A stretch of 64,000 nt of DNA from assembly GCF_000250635.1 (NCBI RefSeq), contig NC_016940.1, forward strand, positions 3,844,501-3,908,500, written 5' to 3'. Below the pieces are notes generated by a model that searched no databases, had not been told where the DNA came from, and saw only the letters and a program-made list of their open reading frames with translations. Positions 1-8,474 of this stretch are shown in pieces; within the stretch, counting starts at the first letter, position 1, and every line of letters begins with the position of its first letter. The DNA comes from Saprospira grandis str. Lewin. Its GTDB lineage: Bacteria > Bacteroidota > Bacteroidia > Chitinophagales > Saprospiraceae. The translations under genes were made by a program, and so were the position numbers.

Positions 1-1699
1 CTACTTGGCCTTCTTCTAGGACCATAATTTTGTCAAAGGCCAAAGAGGCATATAGCCGATGGGTAATAATAATGGTGGTTTTGTCTGCACAAACCGTTTT
101 GAGGTACTGCGTAATTTCTGCCTCTGTTTTGGTATCCACAGCAGAAAGACAATCATCTAATAGGAGCAAACTAGGGTCTTTGATTAGGGCGCGGGCCAGA
201 GATACCCGCTGTTTTTGTCCCCCCGATAGGGTAACGCCTCTTTCGCCCACCTGACTAGCAAACCCTTGGTCCAAACTCATGATATCTTCATATACGGCGG
301 CATAGCGGGCGGCCTGCTCAATTTCTTCCTGGCTTTTTCCAGGAGCACCAAAGGCAATATTATTACTAATGGTATCAGAAAAGAGGAAGACATCCTGAGG
401 CACATAGGCAATTTGCTGCCGCAATTGGTCCAAGGGATAGGCCCGAATGCTTTGGCCATCCACTAAGATTTGGCCTTCATCTATATCGTACATCCGCAGT
501 AAAAGGTCGGCTATGGTGCTTTTGCCCGAACCCGTGCGGCCAATAATGGCCATGCGCTCGCCTGCTTTTAGGCTAAAGTTGAGGCCTTTTAGGGCCAAAA
601 TACCCGTATCTGGATAGCGGAAGCTTACATCTTTAAATTCAATGGCTCCTTTCAAGGGCGGAGCTGTTTGCCCTTGGGCCTCATCTTCTACGGCTACGGT
701 AGTTTTTAAAAACTCATTGATGCGCTTCTGAGAAGCAGCCGCTCTTTGAACAATAGAGGCCACCCAACCAATAGAAGTGACGGGCCAAGTAAGCATATTG
801 ATATAAATGATAAACTCGGCAATGTTTCCCGCCGAGATTTTCCCATCAATCACAAGCATACCGCCCACTAGTACACTAATAATAGTACTGGCCCCAATCA
901 AAATAATCATCAGGGGGCGGAACATGGCCTCTACACGGACCAAACTGAGCGACTTCTCTTTATAGTCTTCAATCTCCTCATCAAAGAAGTCGGCCATGGC
1001 TTCTTCTCGCCCATAAGATTTGACCACCCGAATGCCAGAGTAAACCTCTTGGGCCAAACTGTTGATGGTGGAGAGCTGCCCCTGAATGGCCTCACTCTTT
1101 TTATTGATAATGCTGGTGACATAATAAATAGAGAAGGAGAGAATAGGCAAGGGAATCAAGGAATAGAGCGTGAGCTCCACACTCACCGAAAGCATGGCCC
1201 CAATGACCATGACCATCAGAAAGACGAGATTGACCCCATACATAACGGCTGGGCCCAAATACATACGGACCTTACTCACATCTTCGGTGAGGCGGGCCAT
1301 GAGATCACCTGTATTGTTTTTGCGATAAAAGGCCAAATGTAGTCGCTCATAATGCTGGAAAATCTCTTGTCTGAGGTCGCGCTCTATCAAACGAGACATG
1401 ACAATGAGGGTTTGCCGCATGAAATACATAAATAGGCCCATCAGAAGGGCAAACAAGAGCGTGAGTCCCCCAAAAAAGAGCAAAATCTTACCCAATTGCC
1501 CAAAGAAATCAGCCTGTAAGCGGCTGCCCTCCAATAAGCGGTAGAAATAGACATTATCAATGACCAAATCTAGGGCATAGCGGATGACCTGTGGCTGCAA
1601 AACCCGAAAGTAATTGGAGGCCAAAACAAACAAAACCCCCAGCAAAAATCGCCAGCGGTATTTGTAAAAGTATTTGTTTAAATAAGCTAATTCGCGCAT
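1..1699 (-). CDS. ABC exporter, fused membrane and ATPase domains (3' end outside window)
   Basis: Half-transporter of the MdlB/MsbA-like exporter class: an N-terminal six-helix membrane domain followed by an ATPase domain, which would export drugs or lipids across the inner membrane. The frame is open from an ATG at 1699 to base 1, giving 566 visible codons starting MRELAYLNKYFYK. Walker A reads GRTGSGKST (about 513-545), the signature reads LSGGQKQRVSLARAL (about 185-237), and the D-loop region reads LLLLDDCLSAVD, followed by an ITHR switch histidine. The residue after Walker B is Asp, not the usual catalytic Glu; in the family this DDC form marks the degenerate site of heterodimeric exporters such as TM287/288, so a partner half-transporter is expected (inference). 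The last few residues lie beyond base 1. Substrate cannot be told. Confidence 0.93.
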   Translation of the reverse strand, partial: MRELAYLNKYFYKYRWRFLLGVLFVLASNYFRVLQPQVIRYALDLVIDNVYFYRLLEGSRLQADFFGQLGKILLFFGGLTLLFALLMGLFMYFMRQTLIVMSRLIERDLRQEIFQHYERLHLAFYRKNNTGDLMARLTEDVSKVRMYLGPAVMYGVNLVFLMVMVIGAMLSVSVELTLYSLIPLPILSFSIYYVTSIINKKSEAIQGQLSTINSLAQEVYSGIRVVKSYGREEAMADFFDEEIEDYKEKSLSLVRVEAMFRPLMIILIGASTIISVLVGGMLVIDGKISAGNIAEFIIYINMLTWPVTSIGWVASIVQRAAASQKRINEFLKTTVAVEDEAQGQTAPPLKGAIEFKDVSFRYPDTGILALKGLNFSLKAGERMAIIGRTGSGKSTIADLLLRMYDIDEGQILVDGQSIRAYPLDQLRQQIAYVPQDVFLFSDTISNNIAFGAPGKSQEEIEQAARYAAVYEDIMSLDQGFASQVGERGVTLSGGQKQRVSLARALIKDPSLLLLDDCLSAVDTKTEAEITQYLKTVCADKTTIIITHRLYASLAFDKIMVLEEGQV

Positions 1700-1799
1700 A
1701 GATGACTTTTATTTTTGGCTCTCTGAGCAAGGGCCAAGATAGGCCATAAAGCAGAGATGCAAAAGCTTTTTTATTTTCTTGACCTTTTCTTGACGATTG

Positions 1800-2017
1800 C
1801 GGCCAATGGCCTAGCGATGTGAAAGGGTGGCCGTAGGCCAGACCGAAGGCGAAACGAAGTGGAGCCTGAAGGGCCGAGCAGACCTGCGAGCCCTAACAAC
1901 AAGGACTTTAGTCCGCAGTTCGACGACCAAAGGGAGTAACCGTAGCGCCCGCCGCAGGCAGACAACAAGGCTGCAAGCCGCAGTTCGACGACTGAAAGGA
2001 GTAACGCCCCCAAAAAA
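1800..2017 (-). repeat. GC-rich mosaic repeat, subtype A-like, reverse orientation
   Basis: Fills most of the gap between the exporter and mqnA. It reads GGCCTAGCGATG at the left, then the GGCC...GGCC hairpin, CAGACC, the core GGGCCGAGCAGACCTGCGAG, two partly degenerate copies of the module CCGCAGTTCGACGAC with GGGAGTAAC, and ends GCCCCCAAAAAAC. The open frames in it are repeat shadows. Confidence 0.8.
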
Positions 2018-2021
2018 CAAC

Positions 2022-2777
2022 CTACAACAACCCCAATTCTACACCCTCTTGAAGAAACTTCTCTAGGCCTTTTCTTTTGGCCTCGTCTAGCTGATAGTCA
2101 ATATTTTTATAGTAATACTCCTCTAGGCTAAATTGTTTTTGGGGAGGGAGTAGGGCCAGCAATTGTTGTCGCTGATTCAGTCCTTCCGCTAGGGCGGCAT
2201 TAAATTTTTGGACAAAGCTAGGGGCCAGCGTTTTATTGGCCACCCAGGCCGCAAAAACAAAGGGCAGGCCGCTATATTGCATCCAAACTTCGGCTAAATC
2301 ATAGACATAAGCAAAGTCTTTTTCTAGGCCCATGCAGCGGTCGCCAATGACGACCCCAGCCGTTTTGCCGCCTAGATTTTGGATATAGCCGCTGCTCGCT
2401 TGGGCAATTTTGGGACTAAGTTTCCAGTGCTTTTTAACAAGAATCTGGGCCAGGGCCACCGAGCTTCTCGATTGATAATCTAGATAAAGCGTTTCTATTT
2501 CTTCTATGGGGCATTGGCTATATATACAGACCGTTTTGACGGGGGAGGAGGCCCCAATGCAATAGTCGCTAATCAGTTCATAATGGGCCAATTGGGGCAA
2601 AATAGCCACGGGGACTAGGCCCAAATCTGCCTGATTGTTTAGCAGTTTTTTGGCACAATCGGCGGGGATATCTAGGCTAAGGTCAACCTCTTGATCCAGG
2701 TTGTGGCGAAACAGGCCGTATAAAAAGGGTTTGGAGTTGAGGTAGGAGACAATGGAGAGGCGGATTTTTTTCTTCAT
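2022..2777 (-). CDS. mqnA: Chorismate dehydratase MqnA (futalosine menaquinone pathway)
   Basis: Periplasmic-binding-protein-like enzyme of about 251 residues that turns chorismate into 3-enolpyruvylbenzoate, the first step of the futalosine route to menaquinone. The N-terminus IRLSIVSYLNSKPFLYGL is the family's typical opening (ISYLNS/TxP), and NQADLGLVPVA and the later GDRC region fit as well. A longer frame begins at a TTG at 2792, but the ATG at 2777 directly precedes the conserved start and clears the upstream stop by 11 bases, so it is preferred. It is the last gene of a set with mqnE and a histidine phosphatase on the same strand. Identification is from recognised motifs and is supported by mqnE nearby. 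Confidence 0.88.
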   Translation of the reverse strand: MKKKIRLSIVSYLNSKPFLYGLFRHNLDQEVDLSLDIPADCAKKLLNNQADLGLVPVAILPQLAHYELISDYCIGASSPVKTVCIYSQCPIEEIETLYLDYQSRSSVALAQILVKKHWKLSPKIAQASSGYIQNLGGKTAGVVIGDRCMGLEKDFAYVYDLAEVWMQYSGLPFVFAAWVANKTLAPSFVQKFNAALAEGLNQRQQLLALLPPQKQFSLEEYYYKNIDYQLDEAKRKGLEKFLQEGVELGLL

Positions 2778-2788
2778 AGTGGTAGGGC

Positions 2789-3421
2789 TCAATCGAGCAG
2801 ATTTCTAAGCCTGAGGTGTTCTACTTCGTTTTGGGCCTTCAGGCGATAATGCGGCCCATCTTGTTCAAAAATAGAGAGGCCCGTATTATGGTGTTTGTAT
2901 TGTCGCAGGGCCTTGAGCTCTTGCCCCTGAAGCAGGGCCGATAAAAAGGAGAGGGTGGCCCCATGCGTACAAATTAAGATTTTCTGTTGGGGGAGTTGCT
3001 CTATTTTGTGTAGGGCAAGGCGCAGACGGCCCGCCATTTCTAGGGCCGATTCGCCCTGCGGAATTTTGGCGCTATATTCTCCGCGGCCCCAAGCATTCAT
3101 CAGGGCTTTGTAGTTTTGGTGCATTTCGGGGGTAGAGGCCTGCCCCTCAAAAATGCCCCAAGAAACCTCGTCTAATTCGGGCCAATGCCAAATATCTTGC
3201 TCCAACTGCAGCCCAAAGGGCGCTATGCTTTCTTGGCTACGCTTGAGCGAAGAGGCCAACAGTAATTCAAAGCCCTCGCTTTTGTAATGCTCAAAAAAGG
3301 CATCTCTTTGGGCCAAACCATGGGCATCCAAGGAAGAGTTGACGCCACGACCCTGCACCCGATGCTCTAAATTATATCGGGTGCGGCCATGTCGGTAGAT
3401 ATATAGCGTTTTTTGGGCCAT
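2789..3421 (-). CDS. Histidine phosphatase family protein
   Basis: 210-residue member of the phosphoglycerate-mutase-like (histidine phosphatase) superfamily. The catalytic RHG motif is at residues 10-12 (YIYRHGRTRYN), followed by LLASSLKRSQES, a central Glu-rich stretch (LDEVSWGIFEGQ) and the second catalytic His in ILICTHGATLSFL. Known members remove phosphate from small metabolites; the substrate is unknown here. Its ATG overlaps the mqnE stop by one base (TAATG) and mqnA begins 11 bases after its end, so the three are probably co-transcribed. A dedicated role in menaquinone or quinone-precursor metabolism is possible but is inference from position only. Confidence 0.85.
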   Translation of the reverse strand: MAQKTLYIYRHGRTRYNLEHRVQGRGVNSSLDAHGLAQRDAFFEHYKSEGFELLLASSLKRSQESIAPFGLQLEQDIWHWPELDEVSWGIFEGQASTPEMHQNYKALMNAWGRGEYSAKIPQGESALEMAGRLRLALHKIEQLPQQKILICTHGATLSFLSALLQGQELKALRQYKHHNTGLSIFEQDGPHYRLKAQNEVEHLRLRNLLD

Positions 3422-4629
3422 TATGCTTTGGTCTTATCAATAACAGGGAGTCCCACAAAGCCTTTTTTGACCTTTTTGGGCTGCTGACTGAAATCAAAAT
3501 CCTGATAATCTTGGACCACATTATATAGGGTGCCTCTTTCAATAGGGTGGCGACCCACGGCCTTAATCAACTGCACCAATTCTTCGGTGCTTAGTGCGGG
3601 GTTTTGCTCTTCAGAACCCGCCATACTATAAATTTTGGTGGTATCATCAATGGTCCCATCAATATCATCTACCCCAAAAGCTAATGAAAGCTGTGCAGTT
3701 GTGCGCCCAATCATAGGCCAATAGGCCTTAATATGCTCAAAGTTGTCCATATAAATGCGGGCAATGGCATAATTGCGTAAATCCTCTACGGCAGAGACCT
3801 CCGGCAGATGAGACATCTCATTGTTCTGGTTGCGGAACTTAAGGGGAATAAAGGTCTGAAAGCCCCCCGTTTTATCCTGCAACTGACGCAATTGCTCCAT
3901 ATGGTCCACCCGATGCTTAAACTCTTCAATATGTCCGTAAAGCATGGTAGCATTAGAGCGCATACCCAGTTCATGCCAGATTTCATGAATGCGCAGCCAT
4001 TGCTCGCCCGTACATTTTCCGCCTGCAATCTGATCTCGAATTTCGGGATGGAAAATCTCGGCTCCGCCGCCGGGCATAGACTGCAAACCGGCCTCTTTCA
4101 TTAGGCGCATACCTTCTTCATAAGAGACCTTGGCCTTTTTGAAAATGTAGTGATATTCTACTGGAGTGAGGGCCTTTACATGCAAGTCGGGACGATGTGC
4201 ACGGATTTGGCTAAACAACTGGCTGTAAAATTCCAGATCGTACTGCGGCAAAACCCCACCTACAATATGCACCTCGGTAACTGGCTCCTCATCATACTTT
4301 TTGATGATTTCCATCATTTCCTCTAGGCTCAGCTCCCAACCATCTTCCCGCTTCTTAATACGGCGAGAATAAGAGCAGAAGGTACAGGTATATAAACAAA
4401 CATTGGTGGGCTCCAAATGAAAGTTTCGGTTGAAGTAGGTCTTATCTCCATGCTTCTTTTCCCGAATAAAGTTGGCCAAAACCCCTAGGTAGCCCAAGGG
4501 GGCATGCTCATATAAGTAAATGCCCTGCTCTACGGTCAAGCGTTTTTCTTGCTGTACCGCTTGGGCAATCTGATGTAGTCCTGCATCTAATGCGCTATCA
4601 TTCAGTAAGGTATCAATGGCTGTAGACAT
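3421..4629 (-). CDS. mqnE: Aminodeoxyfutalosine synthase MqnE (radical SAM)
   Basis: Radical SAM enzyme, about 402 residues, that joins 3-enolpyruvylbenzoate and S-adenosylmethionine to give aminodeoxyfutalosine. The iron-sulfur motif is CLYTCTFC (CxxxCxxC, residues 78-85 from this start), followed by SYSRRIKKREDGWEL, EVHIVGGVLP, PGGGAEIF, MLYGHIE and IDGTIDDTTKIYSMAG, all typical of MqnE rather than the related MqnC. A frame extends to an ATG at 4674, but MSTAIDTLL at 4629 matches the family start better and a promoter-like TAAATTTG (4663-4670) overlaps the longer start. First gene of the mqnE / phosphatase / mqnA unit. Confidence 0.92.
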   Translation of the reverse strand: MSTAIDTLLNDSALDAGLHQIAQAVQQEKRLTVEQGIYLYEHAPLGYLGVLANFIREKKHGDKTYFNRNFHLEPTNVCLYTCTFCSYSRRIKKREDGWELSLEEMMEIIKKYDEEPVTEVHIVGGVLPQYDLEFYSQLFSQIRAHRPDLHVKALTPVEYHYIFKKAKVSYEEGMRLMKEAGLQSMPGGGAEIFHPEIRDQIAGGKCTGEQWLRIHEIWHELGMRSNATMLYGHIEEFKHRVDHMEQLRQLQDKTGGFQTFIPLKFRNQNNEMSHLPEVSAVEDLRNYAIARIYMDNFEHIKAYWPMIGRTTAQLSLAFGVDDIDGTIDDTTKIYSMAGSEEQNPALSTEELVQLIKAVGRHPIERGTLYNVVQDYQDFDFSQQPKKVKKGFVGLPVIDKTKA

Positions 4630-4662
4630 ATCTCTAGTTTTCGTTTCATGGCTAATGCGCCG

Positions 4663-4670
4663 CAAATTTA
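4663..4670 (-). promoter_or_regulatory. Possible promoter -7 box for the mqnE operon
   Basis: Read on the minus strand the bases are TAAATTTG, matching the Bacteroidota -7 consensus TAnnTTTG. Expected transcription start is near 4656, 27 bases before the mqnE ATG at 4629. No convincing TTTG -33 box was found, so this is tentative. Confidence 0.35.
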
Positions 4671-4735
4671 GCATTTTTTAGTGGCTTGCCTAACTAACAG
4701 TTTTTAAAACTTTCAGTTTGAATTGAAAGCTATTT

Positions 4736-4869
4736 ATTTTTTGGGGCCTCCCGCCTTCGGCGGGCGCTACGCTTCAGGGCTCGCTGCTCGCTCGGCCCTG
4801 CGGCCTGACGGCCTTGGTCTGCGGCTTTGCCGCCCCCTTTCGCATCGCTAGGCCGTTTGGCCTTCGGCC
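4736..4869 (+). repeat. GC-rich mosaic repeat, subtype A, forward
   Basis: Begins TTTTTTGGGGCCTCCCGCC, carries the CTTCGGCGGG hairpin, GCTACG, GCTCGCTGCTCGCTCGGCCC, a hairpin GCGGCCTGACGGCC, GGTCTGCGGCTTTGCCGC and the inner end CATCGCTAGGCC. It is the left half of a larger unit whose right half is at 5889-6035. Confidence 0.85.
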
Positions 4870-5075
4870 ATAGCTGCAGCTTAAAAGCCGCAGCCAGATT
4901 AGGATCCAATCAGCTAGCTCTTTATTGCCCCTTGGCCTGCAGCTTAAAAGCCGCAGGTCCTGAAAAACCTAAGCCCCTGCTTTCTATCACCGAAGCAGGG
5001 GCTTTTAAGCTCCTGCGGCGAGCAAGATGATGGCCCAACAAGCTTGGCTGCGGCCTTTAGGCTGCAGATAGCGGC
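4870..5075. repeat. Cluster of palindromes with AT-centred loops
   Basis: Contains CTGCAGCTTAAAAGCCGCAG twice in slightly different form, a long hairpin CCCCTGCTT...AAGCAGGGG around 4973-5000, and CTGCGGCCTTTAGGCTGCAG near 5047-5070. The same type of sequence recurs at 37955-38182 and 46255-46445. No gene is visible. Confidence 0.7.
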
Positions 5076-5162
5076 GCAGCCGATGGCCGAAGGACAAATA
5101 GCCCAACAAAACCTTTACGCCCTATTCTGCAGCTGCAAAACGGCATCCTACAGTTGCGCTAA

Positions 5163-5876
5163 GCTATTCGCAATTTGTGAAATGGCAATTGTAAAGCGGG
5201 TTATGCTATTCGCAATTTGTGAAACGGCAATTGTAAAGCGGGTTATGCTATTCGCAATTTGTGAAATGGCAATTGTAAAGCGGGTTATGCTATTCGCAAT
5301 TTGTGAAATGGCAATTGTAAAGTAGGGTATGCTATTCGCAATTTGTGAAACGGCAATTGTAAAGTGGGGGATGCTATTCGCAATTTGTGAAATGGCAATT
5401 GTAAAGTGGGGGATGCTATTCGCAATTTGTGAAACGGCAATTGTAAAGTGGGTTATGCTATTTGCAATTTGTGAAACGGCAATTGTAAAGTAGGGTATGC
5501 TATTCGCAATTTGTGAAACGGCAATTGTAAACTGCGGTAAGCTATTCGCAATTTGTGAAACGGCAATTGTAAAGGAGGGGATGCTATTGGGAATTTGTGA
5601 AACGGCAATTGTAAAGTGGGTTATGCTATTTGCAATTTGTGAAACGGCAATTGTAAAGTGGGGGATGCTATTTGTAATTTGTGAAATGGCAATTGTAAAC
5701 TGCGGTGAGCTATTGGGAATTTGTGAAATGGCAATTGTAAACTGCGGTGAGCTATTTGCAATTTGTGAAATGGTAATTGCAAAGCGGGGGATGCTATTTG
5801 CAATTTGTGAAATGGTAATTGCAAAGCGGGGGATGCTATTGGGAATTTGTGAAACGGCAATTGTAAAGTGGGGGAT
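5163..5876. repeat. 42-bp tandem array, 17 full copies plus a partial one
   Basis: Exact 42-base period from 5163 (units start at 5163, 5205, 5247 ... 5835, with a partial unit at 5877). A unit runs GCTATTCGCAATTTGTGAAA, then CGGCAATTGTAAAG, then a variable end such as CGGGTTAT, TGGGGGAT, TGCGGTAA or TAGGGTAT. Each unit holds the arms CAATT and AATTG about 12 bases apart. Because 42 is divisible by three, the array gives long open frames on both strands, but units ending TAGGG put stops in the forward frame, so coding is unlikely. There are no unique spacers. The array lies between a forward subtype-A and a reverse subtype-B mosaic repeat. Confidence 0.92.
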
Positions 5877-5888
5877 GCTATTCTGCGT

Positions 5889-6035
5889 CTAGAGGCGGCG
5901 AAGCCGCCGGCTGAGGGGCTGTAGCAGGGCCGCCGAAGGCGGCAGACCCAGGCGGCGCAGCCGCCGCAGGGCCGAGCAGACCTGCGAGCTGCGAAATGGC
6001 CCGACCCGCCCGCAGGGCGGGGCAGCCCCAAAAAA
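5889..6035 (-). repeat. GC-rich mosaic repeat, subtype B, reverse
   Basis: Reads GGCTGAGGGGCTGTAGCAG, a GCCGCCGAAGGCGGC hairpin, CAGACC, a GGCGGCGCAGCCGCC hairpin, the core GGGCCGAGCAGACCTGCGAG, CTGCGAAATGGCCCGACCC, a CGCCCGCAGGGCG hairpin and the end GGCAGCCCCAAAA. With 4736-4869 it forms inverted outer ends around the palindromes and the tandem array. Confidence 0.85.
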
Positions 6036-6063
6036 AAAGCAGAAAAGCCAAAGCCTTTCTGCT
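6030..6063 (-). terminator. Intrinsic terminator of bioB
   Basis: On the minus strand the stem AGCAGAAAGG / CTTTTCTGCT (arms 6054-6063 and 6038-6047, one mismatch) is followed by a run of nine T (6030-6038), 30 bases after the bioB stop. Confidence 0.7.
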
Positions 6064-6093
6064 AATCTGTACCTTTATAGAAGGGGGAGGAGT

Positions 6094-7086
6094 TTAGACA
6101 AACTTACCGGCTTCCATTTCGTTTTCTTGTCCTTTGAAGGCCGCACGGGGTTGTAGGCCGAGCAGCTGGAACATCTGGCGGTCCTGATCCACATCGGGAT
6201 TAGGGGTAGTGAGTAGTTTTTCGCCGGCAAAGATAGAGCTAGCGCCAGCCATAAAGCAGAAGGCTTGCTCCTCGATGCTCATTTCCTCGCGGCCAGCGGA
6301 TAGGCGGACCTGAGAGAGGGGCATAATGATGCGGGCGGTAGCGATCATGCGGAGCATTTCCCAAAGCGTGATCCGTTTTTGGTCCTCTAGAGGCGTGCCG
6401 GGCACACGGACGAGGGCATTCACGGGCACAGATTCGGGATGCTTAGGCATATTGGCTAGGGTGTGCAGCATAGCGATGCGGTCTTGGTCGGTTTCGCCAA
6501 GGCCGATAATACCGCCAGAGCAGACCGAGATGCCTGTATTACGGACATTATCGATGGTATCGAGACGATCTTGATACTCTCGGGTAGTGATAATATTCTC
6601 GTAATTCTCTTCCGAGGTATCGAGATTGTGGTTATAGGCATAGAGGCCGGCCTCTTTGAGGCGTTGGGCCTGTTCTTCGGTAAGCATACCGAGGGTACAG
6701 CAAACCTCCATACCGAGGCTATTTACGCCTTGGACCATTTGGAGGACGCGGTCAAACTGCTTATTATTTTTGACATGTCGCCAGGCGGCGCCCATACAAA
6801 AGCGGGTAGCGCCATTAGATTTTGCGATACTTGCTTTAGTGAGGACCTCATCTACTTCTAGTAGAGATTGGTGGTCTACATCGGTATTGTATCGGGCGGC
6901 CTGAGGGCAATAGGCGCAATCTTCGGGGCAGCCACCAGTTTTAATAGAGAGCAAAGTACAGACCTGTACTTCTCTGGCCTCGTGATATTTTCGATGGACC
7001 GTAGCGGCCTCATAGACCAAGTCTAGAATGGGGCGGTTGTAGATTTCCTCAATCTCGGCAGTAGTCCAATCGTTACGTACTTCCAT
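6094..7086 (-). CDS. bioB: Biotin synthase BioB
   Basis: Radical SAM enzyme of 330 residues that inserts sulfur into dethiobiotin to make biotin. The SAM cluster motif CPEDCAYC is at residues 53-60, preceded by [13 protein letters not shown]. Also visible are [11 protein letters not shown], the conserved cysteines in [52 protein letters not shown] and [10 protein letters not shown], whose Arg is a ligand of the [2Fe-2S] cluster. Length is normal for the family. It appears to be transcribed alone, between terminators at 7112-7141 (upstream gene) and 6030-6063; no other biotin genes are in the window. Confidence 0.98.
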   Translation of the reverse strand: MEVRNDWTTAEIEEIYNRPILDLVYEAATVHRKYHEAREVQVCTLLSIKTGGCPEDCAYCPQAARYNTDVDHQSLLEVDEVLTKASIAKSNGATRFCMGAAWRHVKNNKQFDRVLQMVQGVNSLGMEVCCTLGMLTEEQAQRLKEAGLYAYNHNLDTSEENYENIITTREYQDRLDTIDNVRNTGISVCSGGIIGLGETDQDRIAMLHTLANMPKHPESVPVNALVRVPGTPLEDQKRITLWEMLRMIATARIIMPLSQVRLSAGREEMSIEEQAFCFMAGASSIFAGEKLLTTPNPDVDQDRQMFQLLGLQPRAAFKGQENEMEAGKFV

Positions 7087-7111
7087 AATAATTTACATTT
7101 GGTCAGTAGAT

Positions 7112-7141
7112 AAAAAAAAGCAGCGGAAGCGTCCACTGCTT
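7112..7141 (-). terminator. Intrinsic terminator between the lipoprotein gene and bioB
   Basis: Minus strand: stem AGCAGTGGA / TCCGCTGCT with loop CGCT and one mismatch, then eight T (7112-7119). It sits 45 bases after the lipoprotein stop and 26 bases before the bioB ATG. Confidence 0.75.
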
Positions 7142-7186
7142 GTCTAGGCAAAGCTAAGCAATAATTCTAGAACTTAGACGAAAAAC

Positions 7187-7657
7187 TTAACGTTTTAGGT
7201 CTAGGCGAAAAGAGCTAGCGCTTTGGCTATCGTTGTAGTCTAATTCAATTGTGCTGGGGTCATCCGAGATTTTGCCACGGACCTTGGCCCAGACCAATTC
7301 GTCTCCATCGGCATCCTCGCCTAATTCTTCGGCCTCAAAGGCGAAGGGAGAGGACATTTTGCCAGAGAGTTCATTTTCGATATTTTGGTCTTTGTGGCGG
7401 ACAAAGCCCTTGACCTCTTGATTGTCGAGCATTTCGATAAAGAAGACATAATCATTGTGTCGGCCTTTAAAGCCGGGGCGATCGGGAAATTCTTCTCCTT
7501 CTAGGCTAGAATTATTTTCTGGGGCGCTTTCTGTTTGGCTGAGTTGGCCTTCTTCTAGGGCTGCTTTTTCTGGGGTTTTGGGCGCTTCTTGGGTATTGCA
7601 GGCAATAGTCAGGCTAAGGAGCCAAAGGAGGACAAAAAAGAGGTTTCGGACTTTCAT
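7187..7657 (-). CDS. Hypothetical lipoprotein
   Basis: 156 residues. A signal peptide with lipobox (LLSLTIAC, Cys at residue 20) predicts lipid attachment. After it comes an acidic, low-complexity linker (about 22-60), then a domain with DYVFFIEMLDNQEVKGFVRHKD and LVWAKVRGKISDDPSTIELDY that looks beta-rich. No family is recognised. Single gene with its own terminator at 7112-7141. Confidence 0.75.
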   Translation of the reverse strand: MKVRNLFFVLLWLLSLTIACNTQEAPKTPEKAALEEGQLSQTESAPENNSSLEGEEFPDRPGFKGRHNDYVFFIEMLDNQEVKGFVRHKDQNIENELSGKMSSPFAFEAEELGEDADGDELVWAKVRGKISDDPSTIELDYNDSQSASSFRLDLKR

Positions 7658-7701
7658 AAGATATAGAGTTTAGTGATTTAGGGGGATAGTTATTTTGGGG
7701 T

Positions 7702-8334
7702 TTAGCCGTCTAGGGCGGCTTTCACCTGAGCAATCACTTTTTTGCGGTCTTCCTCATTGCCCACATAATCGAGTTGGTCGGCGCTGAGGGTGAGCAATTT
7801 ACCTGCGGAGTATTCGGCGATCCAGTTTTCGTATCGTTCGTTGAGGGATTGCAGATAGTGCAGGCTCATATTCGACTCATAGCTACGGCCTCTTTTCTGG
7901 ATATGTTTGACCAGAGTGGGCACGCTAGACTTGAGATAAATCATGAGGTCGGGGGGGGTGATTTGCGACTCCATAAGGAGGAAGAGGTCAAAATAGTTTT
8001 TAAAATCTCTGACCGACATCAGGTCCATTTCATGCAGGTTGGCGGCAAAGATATGGGCATCTTCATACAAAGAGCGGTCCTGAATGACCACTTCATTGCC
8101 CGCCTTGATTTTCAGTACTTGTCTATATCGGCTATTGAGGAAGTAGACCTGTAGGTTGAAGGACCAGCGGCCCATATCATTGTAAAAATCTTCTAGATAA
8201 GGGTTGTCATCGGTAGATTCATAATTGACGGTCCAGCCAAATTCTTCTCCTAACAAACGACAGAGTGAGGTTTTTCCGGCCCCAATATTTCCGGCCACTA
8301 CAATATGCTTGTAGGGCAGTTGCTCTTTAGACAT
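7702..8334 (-). CDS. Deoxynucleoside kinase (dAK/dCK/dGK family)
   Basis: 210 residues. The P-loop GNIGAGKTS is at 15-23, followed by the substrate-pocket stretch FNLQVYFLNSRYRQ, the DRS motif in VVIQDRSLYEDAHIF, and the LID-type stretch KRGRSYESNMSLHYLQSLNERYENW. These are hallmarks of deoxyadenosine/deoxycytidine/deoxyguanosine kinases, which phosphorylate salvaged deoxynucleosides in the cytoplasm. Which base is preferred cannot be told. Together with the thymidine kinase at 54888-55442 it gives the cell a deoxynucleoside salvage route. It is divergent from the ABC gene at 8475. Confidence 0.92.
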   Translation of the reverse strand: MSKEQLPYKHIVVAGNIGAGKTSLCRLLGEEFGWTVNYESTDDNPYLEDFYNDMGRWSFNLQVYFLNSRYRQVLKIKAGNEVVIQDRSLYEDAHIFAANLHEMDLMSVRDFKNYFDLFLLMESQITPPDLMIYLKSSVPTLVKHIQKRGRSYESNMSLHYLQSLNERYENWIAEYSAGKLLTLSADQLDYVGNEEDRKKVIAQVKAALDG

Positions 8335-8474
8335 AAGGTATTTTGATTTACGATAAGCGTTAATTTGCGGCTAAAATAATTTTTTTATCCCTAAAAAACC
8401 ATTCTAATTTGTACTTTTAGCTAGCTCTTTTTTGGGCCGGCTTCTTTACCTTTTTGATTATCAGTAGATTCCCT

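Noticed and set aside
1771-2066. Short open frames within GC-rich repeats (also at 9161, 16085, 22005, 23926, 28232, 35239, 39041, 41989, 46051, 49063, 55402, 60649 and 61899)
   Set aside because: GC-rich palindromes lack stops in several frames. The translations recur in all repeat copies (SARPF, LAFGH, RRAEQT strings) on both strands and do not look like proteins.
2778-2792. TTG start of mqnA at 2792, and similar TTG starts at 8454, 15977, 23080, 36706, 50634, 52430, 61889
   Set aside because: In each case an ATG lies a few codons inside, next to the conserved or signal-peptide start.
5163-5876. CRISPR array
   Set aside because: The unit repeats with a fixed 42-base period and no unique spacers; there are no cas genes.
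5044-6031. Protein genes in the 42-bp array on either strand
   Set aside because: The open frames come from a period divisible by three. Forward frames are broken by TAG in some units, and the reverse frame runs into the GC-rich repeat. No normal start context.
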